Shown here in pieces: positions 48,977-64,000 of a stretch of 64,000 nucleotides of DNA; position 1 is the stretch's first letter; each line of letters opens with the position of its first letter. The notes beneath the pieces are model-generated. The model did no database searches, had not been told where the DNA came from, and worked only from the letters and a program-made list of their open reading frames with translations. A program made the position numbers and the translations under genes. The DNA is from Streptomyces fildesensis (GTDB lineage: Bacteria; Actinomycetota; Actinomycetes; Streptomycetales; Streptomycetaceae): the NCBI RefSeq assembly GCF_016107395.1, contig NZ_JAAIKO010000001.1, forward strand, positions 620,001 through 684,000, written 5' to 3'.

Positions 48977-49053
48977 GCGCGACACCTCCCCGCCTTGGAA
49001 TGGTCTCTCCATACTGACGGACGCACGGCGACCGTGCGAAGTTCCGCGAAAAG

Positions 49054-49094
49054 CCGCAAGGCGGCCATCCCGGGAGGGGACGGCCGCCTTGCGG
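49054..49094 (-). terminator. Terminator of rpoBC
   Basis: A 13-bp perfect stem (CCGCAAGGCGGCC at 49054-49066 with 49082-49094) starts 22 bases after the rpoC stop. A smaller hairpin (CGCACG/CGTGCG, 49022-49038) follows. Confidence 0.9.
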
Positions 49095-49116
49095 ATCAGA
49101 CTCTGTGGGACACGAC

Positions 49117-53016
<3,900 letters not shown>

Positions 53017-53111
53017 TTGTCGTCAATCCCTCTTTCAGGGTCGAGTGTCAAACATGGTCTGAACGGTCCGGGGCGGCCGGGACTCCGGTGAGGGAGTCCC
53101 GACCAGGCCCG

Positions 53112-56597
<3,486 letters not shown>

Positions 56598-57068
56598 GAG
56601 GGGGTCCTTCCGAGGGCTCGGACTCACTACGCGCATACCGGTGTCCGCCCCCGAGCACACGGGGATGTCCACAGACGGGACATCTCTTCATTCCGTGCTC
56701 AGGCTTGGGGCTGTCCCTGGTGACGGGCCAGGCTACAGCTAACAGGCAGCGCAAAGGGTCAGTGTAGCCACTCGGCACACTGATGTCCAGGCAGAGATTC
56801 GGAGTACCGAATCATTGCCCCCTCGCCACTGTTGTCGACCCGGTCTCGGCACCGGATCTGTGCTTGACGCTAGGCATTCCCGCATCGCGCTCGATCCATG
56901 CCTCGGACCCCGGATCGAACTTACGACGCGTCCTGAGAATTGCGCGCCGCGTGCGGTTCGTCAAGGCCCCAGCCCCCCGGAGATCCGCACGGCCCCCCTG
57001 GCCCGGCGGGGATGATCACCTTACCCCCGGGCGGCTACAGGCCCCCTGGAGGACTCCGGGAACGACCG
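56598..57068 (-). promoter_or_regulatory. rplL-rpoB intergenic region
   Basis: The region between the rplL terminator and rpoB (471 bases) holds no gene. It contains the promoter at 56761-56789 and a leader of about 155 nt. The part from 56800 to 57068 shows no clear feature. Confidence 0.6.
56761..56789 (-). promoter_or_regulatory. Promoter of rpoBC
   Basis: On the minus strand TGGACA (56784-56789), 17 bases, TACACT (56761-56766): a good match to the principal sigma factor consensus, facing rpoB. The spacer and -10 contain AGTGTGCC and GGCTACACT, similar to the palindrome upstream of rpsJ. Confidence 0.65.
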
Positions 57069-57098
57069 AGGGCGGCCACCCTTTCGGGTGGCCGCCCT
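57069..57098 (-). terminator. Terminator after rplL
   Basis: A perfect 13-bp stem (AGGGCGGCCACCC with GGGTGGCCGCCCT) and a four-base loop lies 34 bases after rplL. It separates rplJL from rpoBC. Confidence 0.9.
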
Positions 57099-57132
57099 GC
57101 GGCTGTTCAGCCCCTTGTGGAGGGGCTGGGAG

Positions 57133-57513
57133 TTACTTGACCTCGACGGACGCGCCAGCGGCCTTGAGGGAGTCCGCAGCCTTCTCGGCAACGTCCTTGG
57201 CGACCTTCTCGAGGACCGGCTTCGGAGCGCCGTCGACGAGGTCCTTGGCCTCCTTCAGACCCAGCGAGGTGAGCTCACGCACAACCTTGATGACCTGGAT
57301 CTTCTTCTCGCCGGCGCCGGTGAGGACGACGTCGAACTCGTCCTGCTCCTCCGGGGCGTCGGCGACGGCGGCAGCGCCACCGGCGGCGACGGCGACCGGG
57401 GCGGCAGCCTTGACGTCGAACTTCTCTTCGAACGCCTTGACGAACTCAGAGAGCTCGATGAGGGTCAGGGTCTCGAACTGCGCGAGCAGCTCTTCCTGGG
57501 ACAGCTTCGCCAT
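57133..57513 (-). CDS. rplL: 50S ribosomal protein L7/L12
   Basis: Stalk protein that recruits translation GTPases. The 126-residue product has an N-terminal dimerisation helix ([29 protein letters not shown]), an Ala-rich hinge ([15 protein letters not shown]) and the C-terminal domain ([28 protein letters not shown]). 83 bases after rplJ. Confidence 0.99.
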   Translation of the reverse strand: MAKLSQEELLAQFETLTLIELSEFVKAFEEKFDVKAAAPVAVAAGGAAAVADAPEEQDEFDVVLTGAGEKKIQVIKVVRELTSLGLKEAKDLVDGAPKPVLEKVAKDVAEKAADSLKAAGASVEVK

Positions 57514-57596
57514 GATGGCGTCCTTCCACTATTCGGCAGGTGCCGGGTGTACATGAAGGCGGGCGTGAGGCGCCCGCTGCGACCAGGGGCGGAGGG

Positions 57597-58157
57597 TTAC
57601 TCCGCCACCTCGGCCTCGGCGGGAGCCGGCGTACCGGCACCGCCCTGCTCGACCTTGGCGCGAAGCGCGTCCGCAGTGCGGACGAACTCCGTGAGCGGGG
57701 CCTGGAAAGTCGCCGCGGCCTTGGCCATCGACGCCTTGATGCCACCGGCCACCTTGGCGAGCAGAACCTCGCGGGACTCGAGGTCCGCGAGCTTCTTGAT
57801 CTCATCAGCGGTCAGCGCCTTACCGTCAAGGACACCGCCCTTGATGATGAGGTTGGGGTTGTCCTTGGCGAAGTCACGCAGACTCTTCGCCGACTCCACC
57901 GGGTCACCGGTGACGAAGGCAACCGCCGTCGGACCTGCGAACAGGTCGTCCAGCGTGCTGATCCCGGCCTCGTTGGCCGCGATCTTGGTCAGCGTGTTCT
58001 TCACCACGGCGTACTGAGCGTTCTCACCGAGCGAACGGCGCAGCGTCTTGAGCTGCGCCACGGTGAGACCGCGGTACTCGGTCAGCATTGCGGCGTTGGA
58101 GCTGCGGAACTTGTCCGTCAGCTCGGCAACCGCAGCAGCCTTATCGGGCCTCGCCAT
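57597..58157 (-). CDS. rplJ: 50S ribosomal protein L10
   Basis: Stalk base protein that carries L7/L12 dimers and represses its own mRNA through a leader in many bacteria. From ATG 58157 ([20 protein letters not shown]) it is 186 residues with [18 protein letters not shown] and an acidic C-terminus. The long leader upstream resembles the L10 leader family. Confidence 0.98.
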   Translation of the reverse strand: MARPDKAAAVAELTDKFRSSNAAMLTEYRGLTVAQLKTLRRSLGENAQYAVVKNTLTKIAANEAGISTLDDLFAGPTAVAFVTGDPVESAKSLRDFAKDNPNLIIKGGVLDGKALTADEIKKLADLESREVLLAKVAGGIKASMAKAAATFQAPLTEFVRTADALRAKVEQGGAGTPAPAEAEVAE

Positions 58158-58289
58158 GAGTCTCGGCCTCCTTCCGGGTGATTCGGACCGCACGGAAGGG
58201 GCTGGGCAACACGAACGCCCCGGCGCAGGCGCACGGGGCGTTACTCAACCAGAATGAATTCCAGGAGTTCTTCCACAGCAACCTGAGCG

Positions 58290-58420
58290 GGTCGTCCGCA
58301 GCTAGCGGATCCTTCGGCCGCCGCGCTCCTCAACGAGGGCACAGCAGCGACCAGCGGTCTTTGGCTTCTTCGATAGCGTACGCGAACGGGTCGCGATCCG
58401 GCAAATCGCCTCAACGGGCC
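58290..58420 (-). ncRNA. L10-leader-like autoregulatory RNA
   Basis: The 422-base region between rplA and rplJ has, on the minus strand, a segment reading GCCAAAGACCGCTGGTCGCT around 58345-58367 that resembles the conserved L10-binding part of the L10 leader family as I remember it. Expected role: L10 (with L7/L12) binds the leader and represses rplJL. Exact borders are estimated. The remaining bases up to 58512 carry GC-rich inverted repeats such as GGGGGCGCCGGCGCCCCC. Confidence 0.6.
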
Positions 58421-58512
58421 GCTCAGCGGCCGCGTTCGGGCCGGAACGCCGTGGGGGCGCCGGCGCCCCCGTCCGGGCGGGACAGGGGCGTACAGGGCCG
58501 GGACAGCTGACA

Positions 58513-58549
58513 GGCCGGGCCCCGCTCCGGAGAGGAGCGGGGCCCGGCC
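58513..58549 (-). terminator. Terminator after rplA
   Basis: A perfect 16-bp stem (GGCCGGGCCCCGCTCC with its complement at 58534-58549), loop GGAGA, 30 bases after rplA. It ends the rplKA unit. Confidence 0.9.
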
Positions 58550-58579
58550 CGAGTCGCGTACGCGGCGGCGTCGTCAGAA

Positions 58580-59302
58580 TCAGACGGCGGCCGGGTCCTC
58601 TTCGACGAGGAGGTTGCGGGTACGACTCTGGTCCACCGGGATACCGGGGCCCATCGTGGTGCTGATGACGGCCTTCTTGATGTACCGGCCCTTGGAGGCG
58701 GACGGCTTCAGACGAAGGAGCTCGTCCAGGGCCGCGCCGTAGTTCTCGACCAGCTGCGCGTCATCGAACGACACCTTGCCGATGATGAAGTGCATGTTCG
58801 AGTGCTTGTCGACGCGGAACTCGATCTTGCCGCCCTTGATCTCGGTCACGGCCTTGGCCACGTCCGGGGTCACGGTGCCGGTCTTCGGGTTCGGCATCAG
58901 GCCACGGGGACCGAGCACGCGGCCGAGGCGGCCGACCTTGCCCATGAGGTCCGGGGTGGCGACGACGGCGTCGAAGTCGAGGCGGCCCTTGGCCACCTCT
59001 TCGATGAGCTCGTCGGAGCCGACGATGTCGGCGCCGGCGGCACGCGCGGCCTCGGCACGGTCACCGGTCGCGAAGACCAGGACCCGGGCGGTCTTGCCGG
59101 TGCCGTGGGGGAGGTTCACGGTGCCGCGGACCATCTGGTCGGCCTTGCGCGGGTCGACACCCAGGCACATGGCGACCTCGACGGTCGAGTCGAACTTCGT
59201 CGCTGCGGTCTCCTTGGCGAGACGGACGGCCTCGAGCGGGGCGTAGAGCTTCTCCCGGTCGATCTTCGCGTCCGCAGCGCGGAGAGTCTTGCTGCGCTTC
59301 AC
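58580..59302 (-). CDS. rplA: 50S ribosomal protein L1
   Basis: L1 forms the mobile stalk near the E site and in E. coli represses rplKA. 240 residues ([20 protein letters not shown]...), with the RNA-binding [25 protein letters not shown] and the C-terminal [12 protein letters not shown]. 77 bases after rplK. Confidence 0.99.
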   Translation of the reverse strand: MKRSKTLRAADAKIDREKLYAPLEAVRLAKETAATKFDSTVEVAMCLGVDPRKADQMVRGTVNLPHGTGKTARVLVFATGDRAEAARAAGADIVGSDELIEEVAKGRLDFDAVVATPDLMGKVGRLGRVLGPRGLMPNPKTGTVTPDVAKAVTEIKGGKIEFRVDKHSNMHFIIGKVSFDDAQLVENYGAALDELLRLKPSASKGRYIKKAVISTTMGPGIPVDQSRTRNLLVEEDPAAV

Positions 59303-59379
59303 TGCTGCTCCTCAATGGTGAGTGGAGTCGTGGTACGGACCGCGCGCGGCCCTTCCACAGACGTGCTTCGGGGTGGGTG

Positions 59380-59814
59380 TCAGCCCTCGACCGTGATGCC
59401 CATGGAACGGGCGGTGCCGGCGATGATCTTCGACGCGGCGTCCAGGTCGTTGGCGTTCAGGTCCGGCATCTTGACGGTGGCGATGTCACGCACCTGAGCG
59501 GCGGTGAGCTTCGCGACCTTCTTGACGTGCGGCTCGCCGGAGCCCTTCTCCACGCCCGCGGCCTTGAGGATCAGCTTCGCGGCCGGCGGAGTCTTGGTGA
59601 TGAAGGTGAAGGAGCGGTCGTCGTAGACCGTGATCTCCACCGGCACGACCATGCCACGCTGCGACTCGGTCGCGGCGTTGTAGGCCTTGCAGAACTCCAT
59701 GATGTTGACGCCGTGCTGGCCCAGTGCGGGGCCGACGGGCGGGGCGGGGTTGGCCGCGCCCGCGTTGATCTGGAGCTTGATAAGCCCCGTGATCTTCTTC
59801 TTCTTGGGAGGCAT
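59380..59814 (-). CDS. rplK: 50S ribosomal protein L11
   Basis: L11 is in the GTPase-associated centre and is the thiostrepton site and RelA activator. The 144-residue protein has [31 protein letters not shown] (in two parts) with the conserved prolines, and the rRNA-binding C-terminal domain. 145 bases after nusG, with a hairpin in the gap. Confidence 0.99.
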
Positions 59815-59907
59815 TGCTCTCTCCGGGTCCTAGTGAGAGTTGTTTCGCCTGCTAGCAGGCATACCGCACCACGATAACGGGTATCGCGGCGTGGCCTGAA
59901 ACCAAAC

Positions 59908-59940
59908 AGGCCAGACCGGCGATGAAATCCGGTCTGACCT
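59908..59940 (-). terminator. Hairpin between nusG and rplK
   Basis: A 12-bp stem with one mismatch (AGGCCAGACCGG and CCGGTCTGACCT) followed on the minus strand by GTTTGGTTT lies about 20 bases after nusG. It may end or attenuate secE-nusG. A 14-bp palindrome (GCCTGCTAGCAGGC, 59847-59860) lies further on, in the rplK leader. Confidence 0.75.
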
Positions 59941-59959
59941 GGTCGGACGTGTAAAAAAG

Positions 59960-60865
59960 TCAGTTCTTCTGGATCTGGTCGAAGCTGAGCTCGACCGGGG
60001 TCTCACGGCCGAAGATCTCGACGAGGCCCTTGATCTTCTTCGAATCCGGGTTGATCTCGTTGATCGTCGCCTGCAGCGTCGCGAACGGGCCGTCGGTGAC
60101 GGTGACCGAGTCGCCGACCTCGAAGTCCAGCACCTGGACCTCGATCTTGCGGGCCGGACCCGTGCCGTCCGCGGCGGCGGCGGCCTCGGCGGCCGCCTCG
60201 ACCTCGGGAGCGAGCATCTTGAGGATCTCGTCCAGCGTCAGCGGGTACGGGTCGTACGCGTTGCCCACGAAGCCGGTGACGCCCGGCGTGTTGCGGACGA
60301 CACCCCACGACTCGTTCGTCAGGTCCATGCGGACGAGCACATAGCCGGGAAGCTTGTTCTGCTTGACCGTCTTCCGCTCGCCGTTCTTGATCTGGGCTAC
60401 TTCTTCCTGGGGCACTTCTGCCTGGTAGATGTAGTCCTCGACGTTCAGCGAGACGGCGCGCTGCTCCAGGTTGGACTTCACGCGGTTCTCGTAGCCGGCG
60501 TACGTGTGGATGACGTACCACTCGCCGGGCAGAGTGCGGAGTTCCTCGCGGAAGGCGGCGACGGGGTCGACCGGCTCCGGCTCCTCGACGGGCTCGGCGT
60601 CCTCGGCCAGCTCGGCGTCGGCCTCGGCAAGCACGGCGTCGGCCTCTTCGTCGACGGCCGCCTCGGTCTCGTCCTGGGCGTCCTCGGCGACTGCCGCACC
60701 GGTCTCGTCGATGACGTGGACGGCGGCCTGCTCGGCGGCTTCGCCCGCGGCTTCATCGGCAGCTTCGGCCTGGTCGATGTCGCCGTCGGCTGCCTCGACG
60801 ATGTCGAGCGCAGTGTCGTCGCCCTCGACGGACTCGTCGGCGTCGTACACGTTCGGGTCAGACAC
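59960..60865 (-). CDS. nusG: Transcription termination/antitermination factor NusG
   Basis: NusG links RNA polymerase with Rho or the ribosome. 301 residues from a GTG start. Residues 1-112 are an acidic Glu/Asp/Ala-rich extension, usual in streptomycetes. The NGN domain begins at [19 protein letters not shown] (about 115) and includes [23 protein letters not shown]. An Ala-rich linker precedes the KOW domain ([22 protein letters not shown]). 71 bases after secE. Confidence 0.98.
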   Translation of the reverse strand: MSDPNVYDADESVEGDDTALDIVEAADGDIDQAEAADEAAGEAAEQAAVHVIDETGAAVAEDAQDETEAAVDEEADAVLAEADAELAEDAEPVEEPEPVDPVAAFREELRTLPGEWYVIHTYAGYENRVKSNLEQRAVSLNVEDYIYQAEVPQEEVAQIKNGERKTVKQNKLPGYVLVRMDLTNESWGVVRNTPGVTGFVGNAYDPYPLTLDEILKMLAPEVEAAAEAAAAADGTGPARKIEVQVLDFEVGDSVTVTDGPFATLQATINEINPDSKKIKGLVEIFGRETPVELSFDQIQKN

Positions 60866-60936
60866 GGTGACTGCTTCTTCCTGACTTCAAGGGGTGGAAC
60901 ATGCGGAAAGGCGCCGCAGGGGCGTCGTCCGCAGGA

Positions 60937-61215
60937 TCATCCGAAGACGTACGAGACGAGCTTCGCGAAGCCAAAGTCAATCACGGACACAAGCCCGATG
61001 ACGACGACAACGAAGACAATTACGACGCTCGTGTACGTCGTGAGGTCGTGACGCGAAGGCCAGACGACCTTGCGGAGCTCGGCGACGATCTGCCGGTAGA
61101 AGAGGCCGAGACGGGCCAGGGGGCCCTTCTTTCCGCGCTTACCTCCGCGGCGGGCCTTCTTGTCCTGGGATGCGTCAGGCTCAGGGACCTCGATGGAGTC
61201 CGTGATTTCAGTCAC
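60937..61215 (-). CDS. secE: Preprotein translocase subunit SecE
   Basis: Essential partner of SecY. The 92-residue product starts at GTG 61215. A charged cytoplasmic region (KKARRGGKRGKKGPLARLG), the amphipathic helix FYRQIVAELRKVVWPSRHDL and one transmembrane helix (VVIVFVVVVIGLVSVIDFGF) make it a short single-helix SecE, normal for actinobacteria. Upstream lies tRNA-Trp; an 8-bp hairpin (TACCGCGC/GCGCGGTA, 61246-61266) lies in the gap. Confidence 0.98.
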   Translation of the reverse strand: MTEITDSIEVPEPDASQDKKARRGGKRGKKGPLARLGLFYRQIVAELRKVVWPSRHDLTTYTSVVIVFVVVVIGLVSVIDFGFAKLVSYVFG

Positions 61216-61312
61216 TCGTCTTCACCTGACTCCGGGTCGTGGCCATACCGCGCCCGTCGCGCGGTACGGCGAGTGCAATTACCTGCCCGCATCCTGGTGA
61301 GGACGCGTGTAG

Positions 61313-61385
61313 CAGGGCCGGAGGGACTTGAACCCCCAACCGCTGGTTTTGGAGACCAGTGCTCTACCAATTGAGCTACGACCCT
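61313..61385 (-). tRNA. trnW: tRNA-Trp (anticodon CCA)
   Basis: A 73-nt cloverleaf on the minus strand. Acceptor arms AGGGTCG and CGGCCCT pair with one T-G wobble; the D arm contains AGCTCAATTGGTAGAGC, the anticodon stem-loop CTGGTCTCCAAAACCAG has anticodon CCA, and the T arm has GGTTCAAGTCC. The discriminator is G, and the 3' CCA is not encoded. Immediately upstream of secE, a conserved position in streptomycetes. Confidence 0.96.
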
Positions 61386-61489
61386 TTGAAGACGCCCCTC
61401 AACGTACCGCAGTTCGCGAGAGGGCCATCGACGGATGAGTGTACGTGTTCACAGGCCGGTCGTCGAACGGCTCCGCCGCAGGCCCCGCC

Positions 61490-61533
61490 GTCCACTCCGT
61501 AAACACCGGGGTGTCCACTCCGCAAACCGCGGT
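61490..61533 (+). repeat. Tandem direct repeat upstream of the aminotransferase
   Basis: Two adjacent copies, 61490-61512 and 61513-61533, share GTCCACTCCGYAAA and then CCG-rich ends. The period is 23 bases, about two helical turns. It lies 35 bases upstream of the aminotransferase start, suitable for a regulator or promoter element. Confidence 0.6.
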
Positions 61534-61567
61534 GCCGGGGCGGTACGCCGTCTGGGACCATGCACTC

Positions 61568-62806
61568 ATGACCGCTGCCACTCCCCCCGTACAGTCCCCC
61601 TCCGACCGTCGGGTGTCGGCCCGCGTCGGGTCGATCTCCGAGTCCGCGACACTCGCTGTGGACGCCAAGGCGAAGGCCCTCAAGGCCGCCGGGCGTCCGG
61701 TCATCGGCTTCGGTGCCGGCGAGCCCGACTTCCCGACCCCCGACTACATCGTCGAGGCCGCGGTGGAGGCGTGCCGCAACCCGAAGTTCCACCGCTACAC
61801 CCCGGCCGGCGGGCTGCCGGAGCTCAAGGCCGCCATCGCCGCCAAGACGCTGCGCGACTCGGGCTACGAGGTCGACGCCTCCCAGGTGCTGGTCACCAAC
61901 GGCGGCAAGCAGGCCATCTACGAGGCCTTCGCCGCGATCCTCGACCCGGGCGACGAGGTCATCGTCCCGGCGCCGTACTGGACCACCTACCCCGAGTCGA
62001 TCCGGCTCGCGGGCGGCGTGCCCGTCGACGTCGTCGCGGACGAGACGACCGGCTACCGGGTGACGGTCGAGCAGCTGGAGGCGGCCCGCACCCCGCGGAC
62101 CAAGGTCGTGCTCTTCGTCTCGCCGTCCAACCCGACCGGCGCCGTCTACAGCGCGGCCGACGCCGAGGCGATCGGCCGCTGGGCCGTCGAGCACGGCCTG
62201 TGGGTGCTCACCGACGAGATCTACGAGCACCTCGTCTACGGTGACGCGACCTTCACCTCGCTGCCGGCGGTCCTTCCCGAGCTGCGCGACAAGTGCATCG
62301 TGGTGAACGGCGTCGCCAAGACGTACGCCATGACCGGCTGGCGCGTCGGGTGGATGATCGCCCCCAAGGACGTCATCAAGGCCGCGACGAACCTCCAGTC
62401 GCACGCCACCTCCAACGTCAGCAACGTCGCCCAGATCGCCGCGCTGGCCGCGGTCTCCGGGAACCTGGACGCGGTCGCCGAGATGCGCACCGCCTTCGAC
62501 CGGCGGCGGCAGACCATCGTGCGGATGCTGAACGAGATCGACGGTGTGGTGTGCCCCACTCCCGAAGGCGCGTTCTACGTCTACCCCTCGGTGAAGGAGC
62601 TGCTCGGCAAGGAGATCCGCGGCAAGCGCCCGGCGTCCTCGGTCGAGCTGGCGGCCCTCATCCTGGACGAGGTCGAGGTCGCCGTGGTCCCGGGTGAGGC
62701 CTTCGGCACCCCCGGCTACCTGCGGCTTTCCTACGCACTGGGTGACGAGGACCTGGTCGAGGGCGTCTCCCGGATCCAGAAGCTGCTCGGCGAGGCCCGC
62801 GACTGA
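61568..62806 (+). CDS. Aspartate aminotransferase family protein (class I/II PLP)
   Basis: A 412-residue PLP enzyme from ATG 61568. The PLP lysine is Lys251 ([16 protein letters not shown]); other signatures are [24 protein letters not shown] and the final [17 protein letters not shown] with the substrate-carboxylate arginine. It matches the Ib subgroup of aspartate aminotransferases, converting aspartate and 2-oxoglutarate to oxaloacetate and glutamate. Divergent from tRNA-Trp; ends in a strong terminator. Confidence 0.94.
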   Translation: MTAATPPVQSPSDRRVSARVGSISESATLAVDAKAKALKAAGRPVIGFGAGEPDFPTPDYIVEAAVEACRNPKFHRYTPAGGLPELKAAIAAKTLRDSGYEVDASQVLVTNGGKQAIYEAFAAILDPGDEVIVPAPYWTTYPESIRLAGGVPVDVVADETTGYRVTVEQLEAARTPRTKVVLFVSPSNPTGAVYSAADAEAIGRWAVEHGLWVLTDEIYEHLVYGDATFTSLPAVLPELRDKCIVVNGVAKTYAMTGWRVGWMIAPKDVIKAATNLQSHATSNVSNVAQIAALAAVSGNLDAVAEMRTAFDRRRQTIVRMLNEIDGVVCPTPEGAFYVYPSVKELLGKEIRGKRPASSVELAALILDEVEVAVVPGEAFGTPGYLRLSYALGDEDLVEGVSRIQKLLGEARD

Positions 62807-62820
62807 CGGCTCTCCCTCTG

Positions 62821-62850
62821 ACGGGCCCCCGGCTGCTGCCGGGGGCCCGT
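62821..62850 (+). terminator. Terminator of the aminotransferase gene
   Basis: A perfect 13-bp stem (ACGGGCCCCCGGC with GCCGGGGGCCCGT), a four-base loop and a T-rich tail (TTCTGTTTT) follow the stop codon by 14 bases. Confidence 0.92.
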
Positions 62851-62923
62851 TTCTGTTTTCGGGCAAGTCCCCGTTCGGTGAAACCGGTACCGGACAGCGT
62901 CACCCGTACGGCAGGATCTTCGG

Positions 62924-63943
62924 ATGGCACGTGATGTCCGTCTGCTCCCCAAGGCCCATCTCCATCTGCACTTCACCGGCTCCATGCGGTCCGAGACCCT
63001 GCTGGACCTCGCGGACCAGCACGGTGTGCACCTCCCCGAGGCGCTGACCTCGGGCGAACCACCGAAACTGCGGGCCACCGACGAGCGGGGCTGGTTCCGC
63101 TTCCAGCGGCTCTACGACAGCGCGCGCTCGTGTCTGCGCACCGCCGAGGACATCCAGCGGCTGGTCCATGAGGCCGCCGAGGAGGACGCCAGGGACGGCT
63201 CCGGGTGGCTGGAGATCCAGGTCGACCCGACGTCCTACGCACCCCGGCTGGGCGGCCTCATCCCGACCATGGAGATCATCCTGGACGCGGTGGCGACCGC
63301 CTCCCGGGACACCGGCGTCGGGATGGCCGTCATCGTCGCCGCCAACCGCATGAAGCACCCGCTCGACGCCCGCACCCTCGCCCGGCTCGCGGTGCGCTAC
63401 GCCGACCGGGGCGTCGTCGGCTTCGGTCTCTCCAACGACGAGCGCCGCGGGCTCGCCCGCGACTTCGACCGCGCCTTCGCCATCGCCCGGGACGGCGGGC
63501 TGCTCGCCGCCCCGCACGGCGGTGAGCTCGCCGGGCCCAGCAGCGTCCGCGACTGCCTCGACGACCTGCACGCGGGGCGCGTGGGGCACGGCGTACGGGC
63601 CGCCGAGGACCCGCGGCTGCTGAGACGGCTCGCCGAGCGGCAGATCACCTGCGAGGTCTGCCCGGCGTCCAACGTGGCGCTGGGCGTCTACGAGAAGCCG
63701 GAGGACGTGCCGCTGCGCACGCTCTTCGACGCGGGCGTACCGATGGCGCTGGGCGCCGACGACCCGCTGCTCTTCGGCTCCCGGCTCGCCGCGCAGTACG
63801 AGATCGCCCGGGACTCGCACGCCTTCACGGACGAGGAGCTGGCGGAGCTGGCCCGGCAGTCGGTACGGGGCTCGGCGGCGCCGCCGGAGGTACGGGAGCG
63901 GCTGCTGGCCGGCATCGAGGACTGGCTGGCGCTGCCGGCCTGA
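62924..63943 (+). CDS. add: Adenosine deaminase family protein
   Basis: A 339-residue amidohydrolase of the adenosine/adenine deaminase group. Metal ligands are His12/His14 region (KAHLHLHFTGS) and the later HGG (PHGGEL, where most adenosine deaminases have HAGE), GHGVRAAEDP, SNVALGVY and the Asp pair in GADDPLLFG. The HAGE to HGGE change may affect the specificity, so the exact base or nucleoside substrate is uncertain. ATG 62924 is 73 bases after the terminator. Confidence 0.88.
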   Translation: MARDVRLLPKAHLHLHFTGSMRSETLLDLADQHGVHLPEALTSGEPPKLRATDERGWFRFQRLYDSARSCLRTAEDIQRLVHEAAEEDARDGSGWLEIQVDPTSYAPRLGGLIPTMEIILDAVATASRDTGVGMAVIVAANRMKHPLDARTLARLAVRYADRGVVGFGLSNDERRGLARDFDRAFAIARDGGLLAAPHGGELAGPSSVRDCLDDLHAGRVGHGVRAAEDPRLLRRLAERQITCEVCPASNVALGVYEKPEDVPLRTLFDAGVPMALGADDPLLFGSRLAAQYEIARDSHAFTDEELAELARQSVRGSAAPPEVRERLLAGIEDWLALPA

Positions 63944-64000
63944 CCGCCCGCCGGACGGTTTACTCGACGGCCCGGCCCCCGCAGTACAGTCGTGCGCCGT

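Overview
The window is a high-GC actinobacterial chromosome segment. Protein sequences, GTG/TTG starts, the long acidic NusG N-terminus, the 1161-residue RpoB beginning at TTG and the gene order all point to a Streptomyces-like member of the Streptomycetaceae. It is essentially the core ribosome and RNA polymerase region, read mostly on the minus strand. No rRNA, prophage, insertion sequence or CRISPR array is visible.

Layout by coordinate: 1-11.8 kb holds housekeeping genes for the tRNA t6A modification (tsaD, tsaB, tsaE with rimI) and envelope or cofactor genes (glmS, acpS, nnrD, alr, an alpha/beta hydrolase, a polysaccharide deacetylase). 11.9-15.5 kb has coaA, glmM and the rplM-rpsI operon. 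15.8-19.6 kb has an ABC-F ATPase, a membrane protein and truA. 19.7-24.8 kb is the alpha operon with infA and map (map, infA, rpmJ, rpsM, rpsK, rpsD, rpoA, rplQ in transcription order). 24.8-36.8 kb holds secY-adk and the spc and S10 operons. 37.3-43.5 kb is a four-gene envelope or secretion cluster (DMFase-like lipoprotein, TolB-like propeller, MFS transporter, PIG-L deacetylase-propeller lipoprotein) lying between the S10 and str operons. 43.7-48.4 kb is the str operon (rpsL, rpsG, fusA, tuf). 48.4-61.4 kb carries a DUF1707 protein, rpoBC, rplJL, rplKA, nusG, secE and tRNA-Trp. 61.5-64 kb holds an aspartate aminotransferase and an adenosine deaminase family gene on the plus strand.

Many neighbours in the ribosomal operons overlap by ATGA-type junctions, implying translational coupling, while strong hairpins mark operon ends (after rplQ, rpsD, adk, rplO, rpsQ, rpoC, rplL, rplA, nusG and rpsI).

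Most notable beyond the expected genes: (1) two 165-bp near-perfect palindromic elements, each placed directly at the stop codon of a minus-strand gene, one lying between tuf and its apparent terminator; (2) a 26-nt sequence shared by the untranslated leaders of the str and S10 operons; (3) rpsD encoding a zinc-cysteine type S4 in the alpha operon, unlike my recollection of S. coelicolor; (4) the compact envelope gene cluster between S10 and str. Function calls come from reading the sequences; no database search was run.
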